Positions 1 to 10,662 of a DNA stretch of 64,000 bases are shown here, piece by piece. The number at the start of each line of letters is the position of its first letter. The stretch's first letter is position 1. The position numbers and the translations under genes are program-made. The notes beneath the pieces were generated by a model. That model made no database searches. It worked only from the letters and a program-made list of their open reading frames with translations, and had not been told where the DNA came from. This stretch comes from Megamerina dolium (Eukaryota; Arthropoda; Insecta; Diptera; Megamerinidae), in the NCBI GenBank assembly GCA_963854835.1, contig OY978525.1:44455554-44519553 (forward strand), written 5' to 3'.

Positions 1-332
1 GTTAGTGTGTTCGCCTTCTGATCTGTAGGTCGTGGGTTCAATCCCCGGCTGATGCATAACAAATTTAATATCGAAAAGATTTTTCTTTCGAATGGTACCC
101 ACCTGTCGGCAAGCAATTGGCAATTCTTCCGACAGTAACAACTTGCCATGAAAAAGCTTCTTAAAGAACTCTGTGACAAAGCTCAGAAAAAGTGATGTCA
201 CAAGTGTTCTGCCGTTCGGAACCGGCTAAAATAAGTAGGTCCCTTCTAATACTGTCCAAATTTAAGACGCACAACAGTAATGGAAGAGAAGCTCGGCCAA
301 TGAGTCCTTTGGGGCTTTAAGTGCCACATATT
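1..332 (+). repeat. tRNA-derived SINE, copy A (5' end cut by window edge)
   Basis: This is a short interspersed element with a tRNA-like head. The pol III B-box-like GGTTCAATCCC lies at about 35-45, followed by a unique body that ends near TTTAAGTGCCACATA. The A box is lost off the window edge. The same body recurs at 30216-30558 (-), 30738-30957, 46986-47298, 47452-47796 (-) and 60183-60528. It is non-coding; short ORFs across it are incidental. A SINE needs a LINE partner for reverse transcription, and the partner cannot be told from the sequence. Confidence 0.8.
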
Positions 333-1869
333 TATATTTATTTTTTTTATATATATCGCAAATACACATTTAATCTGCATAAGGTATTTTGCGATGACCT
401 GTCTATTGTCATATCCATTTTTCGAATTTTCGATCATCAACGAAACTGTCGGTGACATTCAGAGCTGATGAGCCTCTATTTCCAATGTATTTGCTACAAG
501 ATTTTCTAGTCCTTTAGCATTCGGCATCTAGCGTGAGGGTAAGTCAACGTAGTTGACAAACGTAGAGCTTAAAGACAGTCAGATAACCTGAGTTGCGATG
601 CCACACTGCAATAGAGCATGGAGTGAAATGTTCCAGAATGTATGCGTTAATGGAATAAAGTGATAGTGTAAGCATGCTTTATTCAGAAATAGTACCTTCT
701 CATATACCGTATGTAGACATTTTTTCCACTTTTATTTCGTAAAGCACAAAAGTGGAAAAAAAAGTGGTGAGAGATAAGTAGAATTGTCATTAATGAACAC
801 AGTCATCAGAAAACCAATGAAAACGTATATGTCACGAATAACATTCAGCCCCGAACATTTCCATAGAATGTGAAGTATAGTATGATATATAGGCTGATCT
901 TCGTATCGAGGAAAATTAGATAAATATCGCAAATATTCACTGGAATTATAAATTTACTTTACGTATGATGTAGTGCGATGCACTGTCTTTTTTCGTATTT
1001 TATTTACCGATTTTGTACATAATCGTGATTTTAATTTTCGATGTAATTGCTGAACTTCTGCTTCTAAAATCTTTTAGACATAGCTAGAATGTGAGAATCT
1101 GGATTCTGTGACAGCATGTAGTGTAATGGTAAGTGAACGTAGTTAACAAACCGAATAGAGGGGCCTCGAGTTGGGGCATGAGTATGTACCTGACCCTGGA
1201 GTATTAAACTTGTGAGGTGGCTTTTACAGTGAATGAAATTTCATAAATACGATCATCTTCAAAATTTAAAACACCTGCTGCTCTAACACATCTTGAGAAT
1301 TTCAGAAGTAACGAATTGATACACTCGACTTTGATAATTCTCGAAGTTCAATCACGTAGAGTACAGAGAAATTGTATAATCTCGGCTCGTAGAGCATGAA
1401 CGATGAGAAAAAACTGTGTAATTGTGTCCAATTGACGAGATTGTCCGAACTGATAATGCTTCCTAGAATCGAATAGATTCGTATAGAATCCAAAAGGTGA
1501 TAACAACCATATGATGACTGACTGGATTCTTAAAAAAATTTTAGCAAATAGTGTGAATTTAGCACCCGTGATTATTCATACGTATGGAAACGACTCAAGT
1601 GCATAGTTTCATTGACGTTTCGTAGAAATCGATCAATCGATCAGCTAAAGTGAACTGAACAGATGAGAGGGATGCGTATGACGGTCAGATTCGAAGAATT
1701 TGACTAAACGCTGCTAGCTAATATTTTCGTGGCTCCGGTCAGTACGACTGGGCCACATTGTCGCGTTAAAATGTTTTAGACAACAATTTCTGGGGCCCTG
1801 TATTGGGCGACACTAGATTCATTTGCAAACTTTTATAGTTTCGGTTCTTTCGTGAACGATCCTTCTTCG
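333..1869. other. Unassigned AT-rich stretch
   Basis: I see no convincing coding region here. A near-palindromic motif, AAGTCAACGTAGTTGAC, occurs at about 541-557, and a variant occurs at about 1131-1147. Related motifs sit in the BEL 5' region at about 3567 and 12712, so part of this stretch may be decayed BEL LTR or leader DNA. That link is weak. Confidence 0.35.
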
Positions 1870-2400
1870 GAAAATGATTATTGGAAAAAATCATGTCCTT
1901 GGTTAATGTCGTTTCTTGAGATATGAAACGACTTGTCAACATATCTGACGGACGTTGTCACTCTACTGCACAAGACCTGTAGGATGGAACATTCTTTTCT
2001 GGAGGAAAAGATAGGGAGTTGTGAGAATTGCATTTCATTTTCCTGATGTGACTCATCCGGTGCAGCAGAGAATGATGCCGTTTTCCACAAAAACGGCAAG
2101 GGAATGGTTTTGGCACTTTACAAGAGTATGCGTAGTTGCCAAGCAGTTGACGCAAACACTGTATTTGGTTACAATGGAAATTTTCTCTTCCAAAATAAGC
2201 AACGAGAATTTTTCACACTGTCGGAGAGAGTGCATGCCTCTACATAGCGGACAGCCAGGGATAGTGAAGTTGCGTGAACAAATTCGTCTATCCTGGTTAT
2301 CACCTTCAGCGAAGTTTCTCCAGTCAGCAGAAGACAAACACGAAATATTATGGTTTAGACCGATGTCGATTTTATTATAGAACGACGAAATCGTTCTACG
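1870..2400 (-). pseudogene. BEL/Pao gag zinc-knuckle fragment
   Basis: The minus strand encodes a cysteine-rich nucleocapsid-like stretch: CPLCRGMHSLRQC, then CVNCLATTHTLVKC, then CRFCGKRHHSLLH. This C-x2-C series is characteristic of BEL/Pao Gag and would bind RNA in the particle. The last knuckle lies in a different frame from the first two, so there is at least one frameshift. It lies downstream of a protease-like segment (2400-2820), which is the wrong order for a single BEL element. It is probably a second, separately inserted or rearranged copy. Confidence 0.6.
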
Positions 2401-2820
2401 GCGTTGTAATGTCTGGAGTGGACCAGTAATTACCCATCCAAATACCGTATTTTGGGATATAAGTGATCTTAGAATTACAGTGAGAATTCCTTCTACTATC
2501 ATGGATGTGAAATTGCTATACCTCGCGACTCAACAAATTGTGATGGAACGTTGGGAATATCCCATAATTTTACTTAGTTTGTAAGATTTGATCACTTATT
2601 GTTAGTTTCTAAGTAATTTTAGAAAGATCCAATAAATAAAGCTTGAAAAAAAAAATGTCCGCACCTGAATCTATTAAAACACGAGCTTTGAAGGTGGTGC
2701 TGTTGTGACGTACATGTACCAGTGCGGTTCCGAGTAGCACTGTACACTTCATCTCGATGGATGATTTTTGGGAACATCTGGAAGCTGAGAGGTAAATGCC
2801 TGACACGATAATTCAGCAGC
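2400..2820 (-). pseudogene. BEL/Pao aspartic protease fragment
   Basis: The minus-strand translation at 2609-2806 contains TALVHVRHNSTTFKARVLID followed by SGAD, the catalytic D-S-G of a retroviral-type aspartic protease as found after Gag in BEL/Pao. A second piece at about 2400-2502 (SLISQNTVFGWVITG) matches the conserved segment between protease and reverse transcriptase. The two pieces are in different frames. The fragment continues the gag copy at 2866-3540, so that BEL relic runs beyond the inverted-repeat boundary on this side only. Confidence 0.6.
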
Positions 2821-2889
2821 TGCAGTCGATGTTGTAGAAAATTCCTATGGTCCAGGGCTTGGATAATTTATAAACCTATGTAATAGGGA

Positions 2890-3540
2890 ATGGTACCTTT
2901 ATCTACATACGAAGCACGAATATAGACTTTTGCAGGAACTAGAGTCGTGAGAATTTGCGAAGCAATTCGTACCGAGTTTGTACTTCTTCACGACGTTGTA
3001 GCTATCATCCATAAATAGCTTAAGGAAATCTGGGTACATACGTACGGGTGTATGTTCTGACACATTGGGCAATTTCGCTTGGTGGCCTCACGTGGTATGT
3101 TTGAATATTTTTGGAATTCACCGACGGGTTGTTTGGACGATCCTGTGGGTGGTTGAATTACCGATTCTGTGGCTGGCTGGGTTGCCGAGGACCACTGCGT
3201 ATGTCCAGCATACGATTCAAGCGTCTGAAAGCGCTCGGTTAGAAATGCGTTGAATTCATTCCACGTCGGATTTTCCCGTTTATCTTTCATCGTTTGCTCC
3301 CACAAACATAGGGTTGTATCGGGCAGCTGTGTAGAGCACAGATACACGAAGATCGCATCCCATTGACTTATGTCGATATTTAACATCTGCAAGTTCGTTA
3401 TGCTGTCGTTTATTGTTTGCTGTAAGCGTTTTATGTTAGTACCCGATTCTTGCACGACTGATTGCAGATTGAATAGAGATTTTAATTGAAATCTGACGAG
3501 AATTCGTTCGTTCTCGTATCTCTCACCAAATTATTCCACG
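2890..3540 (-). pseudogene. BEL/Pao gag fragment (left-arm copy)
   Basis: The minus strand encodes a DUF1759-type BEL Gag segment containing INDSITNLQMLNIDISQWDA and FNAFLTERFQTLE, followed by a zinc-knuckle start (RNCPMCQNIHP). It is close to the gag at 15925 and nearly identical to the right-arm copy at 12735-13392. The N-terminal part (3460-3540) is interrupted, and there is no complete Gag start-to-stop. It is a capsid-protein relic, not a working gene. Confidence 0.75.
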
Positions 3541-4440
3541 CAAATGTGAATCCATTAAGCGTCATTAAGTCAACGGAGTTGACATAATGATATCATTTGC
3601 CTCTTCTCGAGTTTTTTTGGAGCAGGTTCCTTGTAGAGTTACAAATTAGTATAATAAAGAAAAATAATTTTAAATTCGAACTCGAGTAAGCCGTAGAATT
3701 ACAGCTCCAAATAGATTGTAGAAGAAATCGGAAAATTGCTCTGAGAGAGAAACAATGTAACGCGACAGGCCGAGCTAACCATTGAAAACTGCTAACTTCA
3801 CGTAATTCGCATATTACAGGAAAAATATAAGTGAAAGCGAATTAAAATCGACTTGCTGATCGGGTATCAGATGCTCGATTCTTCTGAATGACGTAATCTC
3901 TATGTAAGTTAACCATATATAGTATCGGGTACGTATAGTAACGTATAGAAACGGAACTCCAAATAAACTTCTCGTAGTAGGTTTTAACTATTAATCACGA
4001 GTTCATGTGTGATTACAAGTTCAAAATAGCATGTATTTAATTGTAATGAATTTAATGATTATGTACTTACTGATTTATCTGGTATATTAAAGATTATATT
4101 TGTAATTATTTGTTACGATGTAATATACCAGAAACCACTTGAGTCGCCTTAATGTTCTATTTTGAGTGATAACCATATATTTGAGTGAGCACCATATACG
4201 ATGTATGTATGTCCGACAAACGAAACTGGCGTACCTGTACTGTATTATTTTCTTTTAGATCGAGAAGGTACGTTAAGACATTGGTAATGTACGTGCGTAT
4301 AAAAACGTAAAGGAATTGGTAATTTCGGAAAAGTTGATTTACTTATTTTAAAGTAATTTCGCTCAGTTAGACACGTAATGAGTTATTTATTTTGTTATAT
4401 TGATTTATGTAATAAATCAGAAAAAAAATTGAGGCGGCCT
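3541..4440. other. Noncoding leader/LTR-like DNA of the BEL relic
   Basis: This lies upstream of the BEL gag (minus strand) and should hold its 5' leader and LTR. Two related blocks about 300 bp apart, at 4115-4160 and 4390-4450, share a TATTACAT...TTTCTG core followed by a GGC-rich end. They may be repeated LTR ends. No clean TG...CA LTR with a target duplication could be drawn. Confidence 0.3.
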
Positions 4441-4459
4441 AATGTGGTATTTATTATAT

Positions 4460-5600
4460 CAGCTCAGTCCATAAGTTCGGCCGTTATTTTTTGAATAGCT
4501 TCACGCTTTTTGCATACAAAAATGTATTCGTGAGAGATAATGGAACTATTTTTATTTTCTCTAATGCATTGTGCATTCAACAATTGATTTTAATCGCGGA
4601 TAGAAGTACGATTTGTTAAAAAATAAAATGGAATCTTCGAACGAGTATAAGAGGCATATTTTGTATTTTTTTTATAAAAGTAGAAAAATGTAACAACTGC
4701 TGCTGCAGAAATAAACGAAACTCATGGGGAGAATATAGTGAGTGTAAGGAATGCGCAAAAATGGTTTTCCAAATTCCGAAGTGGTGCTTGTGACATTGAG
4801 GATGCCCCACGCTCTGGTCGTCCTGAGGTCTTTAACTGCGACGCCTTGCTGGAACTCGTGGAAACTGAGCCAAGTTTGATAGTCGATATGATGGCTAGAG
4901 GGTTAAATTCATCACATGGAACAGTTTACAGGTACCTGGTTCAATTGGGCAAGGATCCAAAGCTGGAAAATGGGTTCCGCATAAACTTTCCGTCGCAAAC
5001 CTTCAGCAGAGAGTGAATGTGTGTTCTCAGCTTGAAAATTATGGTTTTTTGAACCGTATTGTTACTGGCGACAAAAAATGGGTCCTTCACAAAAATCCTG
5101 TTCACACACGCCAGTGGTTAGATAAAGATGAAACATCAGAACCAACCTCCAGAGTTGGCCTCCTGCTGGTGGGATATGGCTGGTACTGTTTATTTTGATC
5201 TGCTGAACCAGCACTTGAAAAAAATCGACCTTCTTTAGTCAATAGACACAAAGTTTTGTTTCACCACGACAACGCAAGAACGCATACCGCAAGACAGACC
5301 TTAGGAAAGCTGAACGAGCTCGGATGGCAGCTAATGCCGCATCCACCATACTCTTCGGATATTGCACCTTGCGATTATTATCTTTTCCGCGGACTTCAGT
5401 CCCATTTAAGTAATAAGAACTACACCTCAAAAGAAGTTATACAAACAATTTTTTGAGCAATTTTTTGAGACAAACAATTTTTTGAGCAGGGAATTAAAAA
5501 TTTGCCTAAACTTTGGGAAGAGATTTGTTGTGAGCCAAAATTGTACCTGCGTAATTTTTGTGCCTTGGCTCACTACGTTATAAAAGCATTCTAATTGTTA
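4460..5600 (+). mobile_element. Mariner (DD34D) relic, left-arm copy
   Basis: A mariner transposase gene with a start-side terminal sequence (CAGTCCATAAGTTCGG near 4465) lies in the left arm, and its mirror image is at 10663-11803. No matching 3' terminal inverted repeat is visible, so the element is probably truncated on the inner side. Confidence 0.7.
4628..5594 (+). pseudogene. Mariner DD34D transposase pseudogene (left arm)
   Basis: This is the remains of a mariner transposase, which cuts and pastes at TA sites. An HTH region (VRNAQKWFSKFRSGACDIED; RSGRP linker) is followed by a first catalytic Asp in VTGDKKW, a second in FHHDNARTH and a third in APCDYYLF. The spacing between the last two is 34 residues, so DD34D. 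The ATG at 4628 opens into an early frameshift near 4690, and further shifts or gaps occur near 5016 and 5200-5255. The TAA is at 5592. The same lesions are shared with the right-arm copy, so inactivation preceded the duplication. Confidence 0.8.
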
Positions 5601-5939
5601 TATTATATATAACTATTATTATATTTCATTACTATAATGTTATAACAACACTTATTATAATATGTATTATATCGTTAAGCACATTATATTATGTAATTAG
5701 TATTAAACTGAATGATCATTAACGTATTATGTATAACGGAATGACCATTGTGTTACTTTGTCGGTAAAAATGCATAGTCATGGTTATATTGCACTTCATT
5801 GACATGGCTGTTGAAAAAGAAACAAAGTAAGCAACAACCATGCATGCGTAATATTTAAAGCAGAAAAACAAAATAAGCAATAACCATGCATACATAATAT
5901 TTAACACATGCATGATATTTACAACAACAAGTATTAAAT

Positions 5940-6620
5940 ACGAATAATAATAATGACTTACTTACCTACTGAAGAAATTGCAATGAATCGACCTACTTAA
6001 GAAATTGCAATTTCTTCAGAAATTCTTTTATTCAAAAACGGGGTTAAATTGTAAATTATGTTATGTATATTAGGCTATATAAACTAAGAGAACTTCTTTA
6101 AAGAAGTCAGTCAAGATAAGTAGATCGCTCTAGTTAGAGTAAACTAAGAGTATAAACCATATTGTGAAAAAAACAAGATTGTTAAAACTATATTGTGAAG
6201 GATATAACACATGTAAACTATATTGTGAGAGAGAAATAATATATATTGTCGAATAAATCCTACACTGTGAAGGAAAAATTACTTTGTCCAATAAATAAAG
6301 ACTATATTGTGAAAAGAAACATTATACTGTAGAAAAAAATTGAGTTGTGCGAGAGAAGAATTACGGGAAGCAGAAGCAGAATGAAAGGGGTAAGTTCTAA
6401 GAAATAAGTTATCTAAGGAGAAGTTAGAGTCTTCAAAAGGAAGGCACAACACATTGTAAATAATGTAGAAAAATATATTATTGATTATTAATACTGAAAA
6501 CTTCTTTTTTAATTTTTTTAAAACCACCTAAGAAAAACGCACCAACTGACTTGATAATATTAATATATTATAGATGAGAGCGAGAATAACAGATTGACAC
6601 AAGCGAAGCCAATGTGTTAA
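5940..6620 (+). promoter_or_regulatory. Possible LTR-type promoter region
   Basis: A TATATAAA box (6076-6083) lies 33 bp upstream of an arthropod initiator TCAGT (A at 6109). AATAAA signals follow at about 6252 and 6290. This order (TATA, initiator, downstream polyadenylation signals) is what an LTR U3-R-U5 would show. No LTR ends, primer site or target duplication could be confirmed, so this is inference. A mirror copy lies in the right arm at about 9643-10323. Confidence 0.3.
6153..6316 (+). repeat. Degenerate CTATATTGTGA repeats
   Basis: Variants of the 11-mer CTATATTGTGA occur five times at roughly 30-45-bp spacing (about 6158, 6189, 6218, 6266 and 6301). All are in the same orientation, downstream of the TATA/initiator pair. 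The mirror set is in the right arm at about 9947-10110. Confidence 0.6.
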
Positions 6621-6784
6621 GAGCATAGGTATACTTAGTATAGATAGAAGTAGGAAAAGTATCTTCTATTTGTGTGTATAATAGTGCGATATTTAACTCT
6701 TACGTATAGAAGAGTAAGTAAATTAGATTATCGAAACAAAAGAGAACTGAAGTATAGGTGTATATTTTATTCTAATTATTACAC

Positions 6785-7270
6785 AGTATGTTGTACTATG
6801 ATAAGTGCCGAGATTAAAAGAGATTATCATGCATATGTCTTGAATTAAATAGAGTGTTCAATACAGAGTTCTTGTAATAATTACACGGTACGTTATTCTG
6901 TGTCAATTCGTAAATTCACGTGAAATAGCCAAACTCAGAGTTAGTAAGCCGATAGCGAAAATTGAGACCAATATTATATGTACGTATTTACGAGAACAAG
7001 AAAAAGTAGAGTGCATAAAATTTCTTTCCTTACTCTTCTTTGGGGCAACACCAATAACTGAAAGCGATATCACGTACGTATGTACATACCCACCTTAATA
7101 TGCTTGCTTTGTATTGGGAATAAACAAACCAAAACCAAAAACAGCTGGCTGATTTTTTTTCGAGTTCTTATCAAATTATGTGAAAATGGGCAATCAAAAA
7201 TTGCATTTTCCTCCCAAGAGTTTTATATTTCTTTATATTTTTTTAAGTATTAAAAAAAAAAACTATATAC

Positions 7271-7331
<61 letters not shown>

Positions 7332-7391
7332 TCAAATAATTTGAATGTATATATTATATGTATGTATATATAAAATATATTATGTATATAT

Positions 7392-7454
<63 letters not shown>
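6785..7454. other. Inverted-repeat spacer, AT-rich, with (TA)n runs
   Basis: This is unique DNA between the arms. It has long TA runs at about 7275-7328 and 7400-7454. No coding region or recognised element is seen. Confidence 0.6.
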
Positions 7455-7459
<5 letters not shown>

Positions 7460-8362
7460 CTATGGACATACAAATAGCACATTTGATCTTCGAAAAAAAA
7501 AATGTTTTTTTTTATTAAAAAATACTAAATGAACAAAATTAAAAATGTCATTATATAGGAATTTAAATAAGAATTAATATCATATAGAAAAACACAAAAT
7601 AATTTCAATATATTATAGAAATTTAAGATAAAATGTAGACTTCCTGTAAAAGCCCTTGGACATAGAAATATCACCTAGTATTTGGTACTATATCCACCAT
7701 TCTTAATGACAGCATCACACCTTCGTTGCATACTCTCCACAAGCCTTTGACACTTTTCCTTCGGGATAGAGTACCAAGTTTGTTCAACTCCGGTGCACAA
7801 GTCATCAAAAATTTTAAAATTTTTATTGAAAATTTCGTTCTTCATAGCATTCCATAAGTTTTCAATGGGGTTAAGGTCCGAGCTTTTCGCAGGCCAATCC
7901 AAAGTATTGATTTTCTCCCTGCGAAGCCATTTCTTTGTGCACTTTGCTGTGTGCTTGGGGTCGTTGTCCTGCATAAATGTCCATTTGACGGGCATTGTCT
8001 GAAATACAAATGGTTCCATCTTTGTCTTCAGTATGTCTAAATATTGATTCCGAATCATTTTTCCACTAATGCGGACAATCGTGCCAGTGATACTTCCGCC
8101 ACCGTGCTTGATAGTCTTTTTTGTATACCTAGGGTTAAGAAGGTGTCCTTTAGGGCGACGTTTAACCGTTTTTCCGTAGGGGCCCATCCTATTTATTTTT
8201 GTTTCGTCGGTCCATACAACATTTTTCCGAAAACACAGCGTTCTTAACAACGTGCTATTTACGTGTCCAGCTATAATTTGAATGACTCGCATTCAAATTG
8301 TCACTAACAAACAAAACTTAAAATAACGGTACATTTTCTGCCGCAAGGCATGTTGTATAAAA
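7455..8362 (-). mobile_element. Tc1-like element, 5'-truncated, in the spacer
   Basis: One terminal end is visible at 7455-7480 (CAGCTATGGACATACAAATA preceded by a TA run). A related internal copy lies near 7654-7676 (TTGGACATAGAAATATCACC), giving an IR/DR-type end about 200 bp long. The opposite end is missing at the inner boundary of the inverted repeat. Confidence 0.65.
7675..8292 (-). pseudogene. Tc1-like DD34E transposase, catalytic part only
   Basis: A 205-aa open frame carries the catalytic core of a Tc1 transposase: Asp in VVWTDETKIN, Asp in FMQDNDPKHTA and Glu in SDLNPIENLW. A typical Tc1 transposase is about 340 aa with an N-terminal paired-like DNA-binding domain. That domain is absent here and the first residues do not match the family. 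It should not be functional alone. Confidence 0.8.
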
Positions 8363-8468
8363 GTGTAATAATTAGAATAAAATATACACCTATACTTCAG
8401 TTCTCTTTTGTTTCGATAATCTAATTTACTTACTCTTCTATACGTAAGAGTTAAATATCGCACTATTA

Positions 8469-9581
8469 AGGTGGCTGTAAACGATGAGAGTAGTTCTCAT
8501 GAGAGTGCGAATAGATTGGTGTGAGAATTCTCAAGCCTATATACACGAATAAGTATTCTCACCCTCACTGAGAACGAAAAGACAGAGCATGAGAGTGATT
8601 GAGTGAGAATATTCTCATCCATTCTCACATGTAGTTACATGATGATGATAAAGCTAATGAAAATTCATATGAAAATGCTTTTCGTAGAAGTGTGATATTC
8701 AATAACTGTAAATGTAAAAAAATTAGTGCAATGTTTGCTTTGTCGAGTTCTGTTTCTGTGTGCCAAGTGAACAACAAACATGTCGAAAAGAAGTAAATTG
8801 CTTTTGGGGTTTTTGAGTTTCAATAAATATCTAAATGAAATAGAAGAGGAGGAAAATAGGAAAAAAACAAGAATTTGGAGTCGCGAAATTTATTTAGATC
8901 GTGACCGTGAAAATGTGTACGAAAATTTAAAAAAGAAATTGGAAACAGAAGGTGATGAATTTTACAAAAAATTTGTAAGAATCACTTTTGCTGAATTTGA
9001 AGAAATTCATCAAAAGATTGAACCGTTGATACGAAAAAATTGCACAAATATGAGGAAAGCTATTAGTAGTCGTAATCGTCTAGCTGTCACTCTTTTGCAT
9101 TTATATCCACATACTGGAATCACTTTTCTTCCACAGCATAGGATTCTGTTCATGAAGTTCGAATAATTTTATTAATTTTTCATCACTCCATTTCTATAAA
9201 AAAAATATATACAAAAACAATGATATACAAACAAAGAATAAAAAATTTCTACATATAATAATACTCACACCAAAATCAGATAATTTTGCTTTTTTTGCTG
9301 AATCCATTGCACATCAACACAGAAGAAATACAAATGAAATATCAAAAAGCATGCGGTGAGAACAAATACTCTCACGTGCTGCAGATGAGAATAAAATCGA
9401 GCAGTGAGAGTGTTTGCATATTCTCACACACACTGTTTACACGACCAACGGAATTGGTCTCATTGAGAATGAGTATGCGTCTCAGTTGAGAATGAGAACG
9501 CGTTCTCAACGCTGTGTACACGATGAGGATGAGGCAAATTCTTCATTCTCATGGGAATTATCTCACCGTTTACAGCCACCT
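8469..9581 (+). mobile_element. Non-autonomous PIF/Harbinger element
   Basis: The 1,113-bp insertion is bounded by a perfect 15-bp terminal inverted repeat, AGGTGGCTGTAAACG / CGTTTACAGCCACCT, with imperfect extension to about 34 bp. It is flanked by a TTA target-site duplication (8466-8468 and 9582-9584). TIR style and 3-bp TWA duplication are hallmarks of PIF/Harbinger. The left arm of the inverted repeat retains the unoccupied site with a single TAA/TTA at 6679-6681. Many TGAGA/TCTCA motifs crowd both subterminal regions and may be transposase-binding sites. Confidence 0.9.
8780..9166 (+). pseudogene. Truncated Harbinger transposase (N-terminal region)
   Basis: The 128-aa frame starts MSKRSKLLLGFLSFNKYLNE, is highly charged, and ends in a segment typical of Harbinger DDE nuclease N-termini (FEEIHQKIEPLIRK, then MRKAISSRNRLAVTLLHL). 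No catalytic DDE triad is present, because the sequence diverges after LHL. Full-length Harbinger nucleases are about 350-450 aa, so this is an internal-deletion derivative that would depend on transposase supplied elsewhere. The family assignment rests on the RLAVTL-type motif plus TIR and duplication. Confidence 0.65.
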
Positions 9582-10662
9582 TTATACACACAAATAGAAG
9601 ATACTTTTCCTACTTCTATCTATACTAAGTATACCTATGCTCTTAACACATTGGCTTCGCTTGTGTCAATCTGTTATTCTCGCTCTCATCTATAATATAA
9701 TAATATTATCAAGTCAGTTGGTGCGTTTTTCTTAGGTGGTTTTAAAAAAATTAAAAAAGAAGTTTTCAGTATTAATAATCAATAATATATTTTTCTACAT
9801 TATTTACAATGTGTTGTGCCTTCCTTTTGAAGACTCTAACTTCTCCTTAGATAACTTATTTCTTAGAACTTACCCCTTTCATTCTGCTTCTGCTTCCCGT
9901 AATTCTTCTCTCGCACAACTCAATTTTTTTCTACAGTATAATGTTTCTTTTCACAATATAGTCTTTATTTATTGGACAAAGTAATTTTTCCTTCACAGTG
10001 TAGGATTTATTCGACAATATATATTATTTCTCTCTCACAATATAGTTTACATGTGTTATATCCTTCACAATATAGTTTTAACAATCTTGTTTTTTTCACA
10101 ATATGGTTTATACTCTTAGTTTACTCTAACTAGAGCGATCTACTTATCTTGACTGACTTCTTTAAAGAAGTTCTCTTAGTTTATATAGCCTAATATACAT
10201 AACATAATTTACAATTTAACCCCGTTTTTGAATAAAAGAATTTCTGAAGAAATTGCAATTTCTTAAGTAGGTCGATTCATTGCAATTTCTTCAGTAGGTA
10301 AGTAAGTCATTATTATTATTCGTATTTAATACTTGTTGTTGTAAATATCATGCATGTGTTAAATATTATGTATGCATGGTTATTGCTTATTTTGTTTTTC
10401 TGCTTTAAATATTACGCATGCATGGTTGTTGCTTACTTTGTTTCTTTTTCAACAGCCATGTCAATGAAGTGCAATATAACCATGACTATGCATTTTTACC
10501 GACAAAGTAACACAATGGTCATTCCGTTATACATAATACGTTAATGATCATTCAGTTTAATACTAATTACATAATATAATGTGCTTAACGATATAATACA
10601 TATTATAATAAGTGTTGTTATAACATTATAGTAATGAAATATAATAATAGTTATATATAATA

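Larger units (their letters stand above)
2866..6784. repeat. Left arm of ~4-kb inverted repeat
   Basis: Read on the opposite strand, this segment matches 8363-13436. Coordinates pair with a constant sum of 16263 over 3.5-6.68 kb, and of 15147 for the innermost ~105 bp. The arm carries BEL gag, noncoding DNA, a mariner pseudogene and an LTR-like region. Protein-level comparison shows only scattered changes (for example three in 61 residues of the central mariner piece and none in several others), so the arms are close but not identical. The outer boundary is where similarity stops, just before GGCTTGGATAATTTATAAAC. Confidence 0.9.

Noticed and set aside
2021..2380. 119-aa plus-strand frame
   Set aside because: It is antisense to the BEL zinc-knuckle fragment and shows no domain.
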